Of a DNA stretch of 64,000 nucleotides, positions 57,349 through 64,000 are shown piece by piece. Source of the DNA: Deltaproteobacteria bacterium (GTDB taxonomy: Bacteria > Desulfobacterota > GWC2-55-46 > JAJCZF01); contig JAJCZF010000073.1 in NCBI GenBank assembly GCA_029262535.1, positions 1 to 64,000 on the forward strand, read 5' to 3'. The notes under the pieces are model-generated. The model worked only from the letters and a program-made list of their open reading frames with translations. It ran no database searches and was not told the DNA's origin. A program made the translations under genes and the position numbers. Every line of letters starts with the position of its first letter. The stretch's first letter is position 1.

Positions 57349-59024
57349 GCAGGGCTGACAATAAAAATATACTGCCCTTTCCAATATGGACACTCATTTA
57401 CTGCCTCTCCGGTTTCATCGCTCTTTCGCTTGAGATCACCTGGTTCAGACTCTTGAATGTCATGCTCAAGGCGACAAGTTTTACCTTTCCGACGCTCTTG
57501 ACGATCTTTCTCGGCGGCCTTGCGCTGGGCACTTTTGTGGGCATAGGCCTGGTCCGTAGAGTTAAAAGGCCGGACAGGTTATTCTTTCTCTTTCAAGGGC
57601 TTATACCGCTCTACTCCGGTCTTGCGCTCGCCCTCTTCGTAACGCTTGTCGGCAATATCGCCGCGCTCGATATCTTTTGGGAACACCTCTCCGACTTCGA
57701 GCCCGTATCGATGTGGCCGGTGCTCGATGCGATATCCGGCATCATGCAGGGCTCATTTACGGAATTTAGCGATCAGTCGTCGCATATATGGACCTTTTCC
57801 GTTATTAACTTCGCCCTGCCGATATACCTGATCGCTCCGCCTACGATACTGATGGGTATCTCTTTCCCGCTCTTACAGAGGACCGTACAGCTCGATCTCG
57901 CGCAGATAGGCCGCCACGTCGGCTGGCTACAGGCCGCTAATATAGTCGGCTCCATGGCCGGGGCCTTTGTCGTCGGGCTGGCCTCGCTCCGCCTGATCGG
58001 AACGCCTTGGACGCTTCGCGTACTGATACTGCTTGGCGGCCTTTACCTTGTCGCATGGGCGTTGGTTAAACGAGAGGGTTCCATTAAGTACGCCCGGCTC
58101 GTGATTGTTTCTATCATCACCATCGCGGTCGCATTTTCCATCCCTACCGGAAAGGTCTTGTGGAGTAAATTAATCGGAGCCGCTCCTGCTGAGATCGTAT
58201 TTGCCGAGAGTGGAGAAGCGCTATCGATTGCCCGCGCCGACTCGCCGGCTCCGGACGGCAAAGGTTTTGTCTATGTAAACGGAGACCCGGTGAGCCCCTT
58301 TCCCTACGGCGCGACACACACGCTACTAGGTTTCATACCTGCAATGCTCCACCCCAATCCGTCCGACGTCGCCATCATCGGCCTTGGCACAGGCGACACT
58401 CTATTTTCACTTGCAGGACGGCAGGAGATCGAATCGATACGCTGCATAGAATTGATTAAGAAACAACCGGACGTGCTCAAGGAATTTAACGATACGATAT
58501 ACCATTCGGAGGCCATCGACGCGATACTGACCGACCCGCGCATAGAGTTCGTCTTCACCGACGGCAAGGCATATATCAAACGCGGCGAAAGGCATTACGA
58601 CATAATAGAGGCCGACGCTCATAACCCGGAGCAGGCCTTTTCAGGAAATCTCTATTCATATAACTACTTTCTATCGGCTCGCGCCAAGCTCAAACCGGGC
58701 GGTTACGCCGTCACCTGGGCCCCGACACTGCGCGTCCTGAAATCTTTCGTCAAGGCCTTTCCATTTGTCTTGCAGTTTGGCAACGTGCTCGTCGGAAGCG
58801 AGACGGATATCGCCTACGACCCGCGCCTTATATCCGAACGCATATCCGACCCGCGCGTAGTTGCCCACTACCGCAAAGCCGCACTGGACGTAAACGAACT
58901 GGCCGCACGCGCCTTCTCCAAGGAGCCGACGGCCTACGGCCCGAATCTTGACCGCTCGCTCATAACCGATATCAATACCGATCTATTTCCAAGAGATGAA
59001 TTTATGGTGGAAGTGGTTAAGTAA
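57345..59024 (+). CDS. Membrane-fused spermine/spermidine synthase-like protein
   Basis: TM N-terminus (SGFIALSLEITWFRLLNVMLK) then VAIIGLGTGDTLFSLAG...IECIELIKK-like synthase region. Confidence 0.85.
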   Translation: MSRADNKNILPFPIWTLIYCLSGFIALSLEITWFRLLNVMLKATSFTFPTLLTIFLGGLALGTFVGIGLVRRVKRPDRLFFLFQGLIPLYSGLALALFVTLVGNIAALDIFWEHLSDFEPVSMWPVLDAISGIMQGSFTEFSDQSSHIWTFSVINFALPIYLIAPPTILMGISFPLLQRTVQLDLAQIGRHVGWLQAANIVGSMAGAFVVGLASLRLIGTPWTLRVLILLGGLYLVAWALVKREGSIKYARLVIVSIITIAVAFSIPTGKVLWSKLIGAAPAEIVFAESGEALSIARADSPAPDGKGFVYVNGDPVSPFPYGATHTLLGFIPAMLHPNPSDVAIIGLGTGDTLFSLAGRQEIESIRCIELIKKQPDVLKEFNDTIYHSEAIDAILTDPRIEFVFTDGKAYIKRGERHYDIIEADAHNPEQAFSGNLYSYNYFLSARAKLKPGGYAVTWAPTLRVLKSFVKAFPFVLQFGNVLVGSETDIAYDPRLISERISDPRVVAHYRKAALDVNELAARAFSKEPTAYGPNLDRSLITDINTDLFPRDEFMVEVVK

Positions 59025-59078
59025 GAGGGTGGGGGCTTTTTTCAGAAAGTTTTCCCTGCGTTCTTGTTCTGAACTCTC

Positions 59079-60401
59079 TTACGCGCTCTTTCTATCTTCG
59101 ACAGGTTCGGCTTTTACCTTTGATATGCGTTTGCCTTCCACATCTACGATGGTAAAGCGGTAACCTTCGTGCAAAACGAACTCGCCGCCTCGCGGCAGGC
59201 GTTGAAGGTTTGCGAGCATGAAGCCTGCCAGTGTCGTATACTCTTCGCTCTCTTTTATGGGCAGGCCGGTCTCTTCCAGGTCGCGGATGGTCGTCGAGGC
59301 GTCGATGATAAATACGCCGTCCTTGAGTTTTTCATAGACCTCTTCTTTATCGAAGTCGTACTCGTCTTCGATCTCTCCGACTATCTCTTCAAGGATATCT
59401 TCGATAGTGGCCACGCCGTCGACATTGCCGTGCTCGTCCACTACTATGGCCATATGCTGATGGCGTTTTTGCATCTCGCGCAGAAGTTTGCTTATCATAA
59501 TCGAGTCGGGCACGAAGAAGGCCGGGCGCATTACCTCGGATAATACGATGGCTTCTTTCCTCTCCACCGCGCGAAAGACGTCTTTATTAAATAGTATGCC
59601 GACGACCTTTTCAATAGAGCCGCGGCATACGGGGTAACGTGAAAAGCCCTCGTCAACGACATGCTTCAAGACCTCCTCGGGCGCGGTATCGAGATCGATG
59701 ACCGAGACACTAGGGCGCGCTACCATTACCTCTCTGACCGTGGTGTCGCCGAATTCGAATATCCCGTGCAGGAGCGAGGCCTCGCTCTCTTCGAGTATGC
59801 CCTTGTCGCGCCCTTCGGTGATGAAATATTTAAGCTCTTCTTCGGATACGAATGCGCTCTCGCCGTTCGACTCTTTGATGCCGAGACGCCTTAGGACGAA
59901 TGCCGTGGAGCCGGTAAGAAAACTTACAAATAGACCGGTAACTTTAGAGGTTATCTCAAGCGGCACAGCCGCAAAACAGGCGGCGCGGTCAGAATAACTT
60001 AGCCCTATGGACTTTGGAACCAGCTCGCCTATAACGAGCAGGCCATAAGATATCAGCATGACGATGAGCCCGACGCTTATAGGTTCGGCGTAACTCTGCA
60101 CAAAACCGATCGGCACGGTCGCAAGCAGCGGTTTTAGGAATTCCATCGCAAGCATACCGCCGATAACGGAGGCGAGCGTACCGACGACGGTAACGCCTAC
60201 CTGTACGGTCGCAAGAAAGCGGTCCGGGTCGGACTTCATCCGGCTGACGATCTTAGCCGAGCGGTTGCCCTGTTCGGCAAGGGTCTCTATAGAGCTTCTT
60301 TTGGAAGATATAATGGCAATTTCGGCCCCTGAAAAGAAGCCGTTTATAAGGATGAGGACTATTACGATTATCGCCTCGATAACAAGGCTTTCTACTGACA
60401 C
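59079..60401 (-). CDS. CNNM/CorC-HlyC family protein with CBS domains
   Basis: LILINGFFSGAEIAIISSKRSSIE; CBS and CorC_HlyC C-terminus. Confidence 0.94.
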   Translation of the reverse strand: MSVESLVIEAIIVIVLILINGFFSGAEIAIISSKRSSIETLAEQGNRSAKIVSRMKSDPDRFLATVQVGVTVVGTLASVIGGMLAMEFLKPLLATVPIGFVQSYAEPISVGLIVMLISYGLLVIGELVPKSIGLSYSDRAACFAAVPLEITSKVTGLFVSFLTGSTAFVLRRLGIKESNGESAFVSEEELKYFITEGRDKGILEESEASLLHGIFEFGDTTVREVMVARPSVSVIDLDTAPEEVLKHVVDEGFSRYPVCRGSIEKVVGILFNKDVFRAVERKEAIVLSEVMRPAFFVPDSIMISKLLREMQKRHQHMAIVVDEHGNVDGVATIEDILEEIVGEIEDEYDFDKEEVYEKLKDGVFIIDASTTIRDLEETGLPIKESEEYTTLAGFMLANLQRLPRGGEFVLHEGYRFTIVDVEGKRISKVKAEPVEDRKSA

Positions 60402-60625
60402 TTAGACTCCGCATAGCAGGTTAATAACGAAACAAGGCCGGTGGCGGCCCGTAGGCCATAGGCCCATATAAATACGATAGCATATAAAAGGTGCTTTAGC
60501 AACGGGACATGTGATAGGTAGCTATCAGCGCGCGCCGAGCGTAACGGAAAGGACATTGCAGGAATAATGCTCTACCGCCACAGGCCTCTTCTTGTAGAAG
60601 GCCCCGGATAGCGTCAGGAAAATAG

Positions 60626-60871
60626 CTATGCGGTCATTGCGCAGTTGGAGTCGTTGGAGGCACAACTAAGCACCTTGAAGCTACAACATTCCAGAGCGCA
60701 CATTCCCATGAGTTCAAAGGTAACCGCTGGATAACTGACAGGAGCATCTGTCTTACCAATTCTGTGTAAAGCCGGTCTCTTTATTTGGTAAATATCGAGG
60801 GGTGGCGGCTGTAGGGGTAGCGCCGCCTGAGCCTGTGAGGCGGCCAGTATGAAAAGCGCCGCGAAGGCCAT
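60626..60871 (-). CDS. Small exported cysteine-rich peptide (hypothetical)
   Basis: Signal-peptide-like N-terminus (AFAALFILAASQAQA), C-terminal CALECCSFKVLSCASNDSNC; GGAGGGAG upstream. Confidence 0.5.
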   Translation of the reverse strand: MAFAALFILAASQAQAALPLQPPPLDIYQIKRPALHRIGKTDAPVSYPAVTFELMGMCALECCSFKVLSCASNDSNCAMTA

Positions 60872-60991
60872 TAAGATATACTTTAGAATATCTCCCTCCT
60901 GAATAGCGCGTTTCTACTAGCGGTTAACAGGTTCGACCTCGACTTCTTCCTCCACGTACTACGCACGTGCGGCTTCTAAAAACTTCTTCTT

Positions 60992-61048
60992 CCGCGAAAT
61001 TGGCCCCACACATCGTGTGGCGCGAAATTGGCCGCGCATCCTATGCGC
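60992..61048. repeat. Tandem TTGGCC-type hairpin elements abutting the Mth938-like gene stop
   Basis: ccgcgaaattggccCCACACatcGTGTGG + cgcgaaattggccGCGCATcctATGCGC. Confidence 0.92.
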
Positions 61049-61515
61049 TAGCAGGTCAGGTGAAAGCCCGCCGCGGTTCTTACTCCGCCTGCGCGTTCGT
61101 TAAATATCTTTACCGCTTCGGGGGTCGGTACGGCTATAAGCTCAATGCCGGCCCTCTTAATTAGCGCCGTCGCGTCGGAGCGCACGCGGACGCGGTTCTT
61201 TTCGCCGGTGCCTATGATCAGGAGCTTTACATGAGCGCCTAGCGCTGCGGCTACGTCACTCGCCGTGACTTCGTGACCCTTGGGACGCCACCACTTGGCA
61301 AGTACCTTATACTCCTGTCCCGATATGGCCGGGTCCGGGTCGGGCAAAATAACGAGATCGGAGCTATATTCCTTACCCTGGATGACCATCTTGCCGAAAG
61401 AGAAGGAATCGATAAAGTTGATCGGCGGCGCGGGCGCGGCAGCGGCATCCGCAACCTCTCTCAAAAGCTCCGCAATCGGGTTATAGTTCGGATCGTTCGG
61501 CGTTAAGCCACTCAT
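61048..61515 (-). CDS. Mth938-like domain (DUF498) protein
   Basis: FIDSFSFGKMVIQGKEYSSDLVILPD...WWRPKGHEV...LLIIGTGEKNRVRV. Confidence 0.88.
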   Translation of the reverse strand: MSGLTPNDPNYNPIAELLREVADAAAAPAPPINFIDSFSFGKMVIQGKEYSSDLVILPDPDPAISGQEYKVLAKWWRPKGHEVTASDVAAALGAHVKLLIIGTGEKNRVRVRSDATALIKRAGIELIAVPTPEAVKIFNERAGGVRTAAGFHLTC

Positions 61516-61544
61516 CCCAAAGTTCCTTTCTATCTACAAAAGAG

Positions 61545-62861
<1,317 letters not shown>

Positions 62862-62984
62862 TTATAGCCCATGTCCGAAAGGAAATAAATGGAAATATTA
62901 CGCGGATTTAGGAAAAAACTAGGGGTAAAAAAGGGTATTGAAAAAGGTTATTATATATGGAAAGTTAGGGCGATAAGTTCAAGT

Positions 62985-63420
62985 AAAATGGTGAGTGCAA
63001 AAGAGACTTCCGTCGAGGCTCGGCAAGAGAACAAGCGCTACTGCGACATTTACGCAGGGCCTTCTCTACCATCTCCTTGAGTTCGTCGCCCAAATAGGGT
63101 TTTATAATAAAGTCTGTAAACTTCAAATGGCTTGCGCGTGAATAATATGTCGTTTAAGGCATGGGCTGAGACGAAGACCACCGGCATCTTAAGTCTATTT
63201 ATAATCTTCCCGGCGGCTTAGATACCGTCCATCTCGCCCTTGAGCACGATATCCATTAGGACCATATCCGGCCTTAATTCTTCGGCTAAAGAGATCGGCT
63301 CTTAGGCGGTAACGGCAGTACCGGCAACTTCGTAGCCCATGGATTCAAGCTTGCTTCTAAGGGCCGTCCTGATTCGGAAAAAGCGCCTCCATACCGGACA
63401 AAGACAAAGAATATAAAGAG
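62985..63420 (-). pseudogene. CheY-like receiver pseudogene
   Basis: Minus strand: IRTALRSKLESMGYEVAGTAVTA*EPISLAEELRPDMVLMDIVLKGEMDGI*AAGKIINRLKMPVVFVSAHALND, then frameshift to HLKFTDFIIKPYLGDELKEMVEKALRKC. Confidence 0.85.
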
Positions 63421-63475
63421 CGCTCCCTTTCCCTTTAGCTGACCCTTTTTTATCTGTCATTCGGCTTTGTGAAAA

Positions 63476-63512
63476 AAGAAGGCCCTGCGGATTAAATCCG
63501 CAGGGCCTTCTT
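63476..63512 (-). terminator. Strong Rho-independent terminator
   Basis: 18-bp perfect arms aagaaggccctgcggatt/aatccgcagggccttctt around one base; minus strand continues into TTCTTTTTTC. Confidence 0.9.
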
Positions 63513-63612
63513 AAATTCCTTTCTCCCGACCGCATTCCCTCACCGGGTCGGGACCTTTATCTATCCCGGACTTAACCTTGCTGTCCGGGTTTGGTAGTTT
63601 TGGTTTTAGCGT

Positions 63613-63975
63613 TTAGGGCTCGCATATATCGGTGCTGTTTGCAGAGTCCTCGTAGGTTGCGTCGTGTGCGCCGCTGCTTGACGTTCTTGCTTTCTCCGGG
63701 TGTCCGTCAAATTCGCCTACTACGTTCGGGATATCAATGTTGCGTTCGATGTCGAGATTACCTTTTGTCATTTTTTCCACCTCGCTAATTAGCTTCGGCG
63801 GCCTTGAGTAACAAGTTCTGTTGCGTTCCTCCCCAAGGCCCACCGAAGAGGTCTGGATCTTCTTCAATATATTATCTTCGCCCCTCGGAGCGAAGTTTCT
63901 TATATCGTGCAAAAGACATTTCTGTCGGACTATGTAGGTCCGAACGGTATTGTTTGTCTTAAATTCATTATACAC
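63613..63975 (-). CDS. Hypothetical protein (120 aa)
   Basis: Minus-strand ATG preceded by AAAAAGAGGTGTATA; an internal ATG (MTKGNLDIERN...) also has a GAGGTGG site. No family recognised. Confidence 0.45.
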   Translation of the reverse strand: MYNEFKTNNTVRTYIVRQKCLLHDIRNFAPRGEDNILKKIQTSSVGLGEERNRTCYSRPPKLISEVEKMTKGNLDIERNIDIPNVVGEFDGHPEKARTSSSGAHDATYEDSANSTDICEP

Positions 63976-64000
63976 CTCTTTTTCATCTTTGCATAGCCCC

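Noticed and set aside
20100-61048. Possible CRISPR array because of repeated palindromic units (21.3 and 36.1 kb)
   Set aside because: Units are not regularly spaced with unique spacers, palindromes vary between units, and no cas genes are present.

Overview
About 64 kb of a bacterial chromosome. The gene content and operon order look like a deltaproteobacterial/Desulfobacterota-type lineage, but taxonomy is inference only. The window contains: (1) a nearly contiguous minus-strand flagellar export, basal-body and hook cluster (flhF-flhA-flhB-fliR-Q-P-O-N-M-L-flgE-flgD-fliK-motE-like-fliJ-I-H-G-F-E-flgC-flgB), followed by a sigma-54 response regulator, a histidine kinase and a TPR protein; three near-consensus sigma-54 promoters are readable upstream of flgB, fliL and the TPR gene; (2) an AEC transporter and an NMT1/SsuA-type ABC importer; (3) a two-subunit pyruvate carboxylase/decarboxylase pair, two hemerythrins and a TIGR02757 protein; (4) a 38-41.5 kb stretch with several interrupted reading frames; (5) a large phosphodiesterase-TPR-sulfotransferase protein next to two PEP-CTERM proteins; (6) an acyltransferase, an SGNH-like protein, a small multiheme cytochrome and ffh-rpsP-rimM-trmD-rplS-rnhB-yraN; (7) two spermidine-synthase-like membrane proteins, a CorC/HlyC protein, a Mth938-like protein, enolase, and a decayed CheY-like receiver. 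The most unusual signal is a dispersed family of short hairpin elements. Each has a constant anchor (CGCGAAA-TTGGCC, CGCGAAATAA or CGCGAAAGAAG) and a palindrome whose arms change together. They repeatedly abut TAG stop codons, and one supplies the C-terminus of an ORF. A second notable signal is a duplicated 3' end of the ABC ATPase gene that encodes the same 16 residues with synonymous changes, resembling an integration scar.
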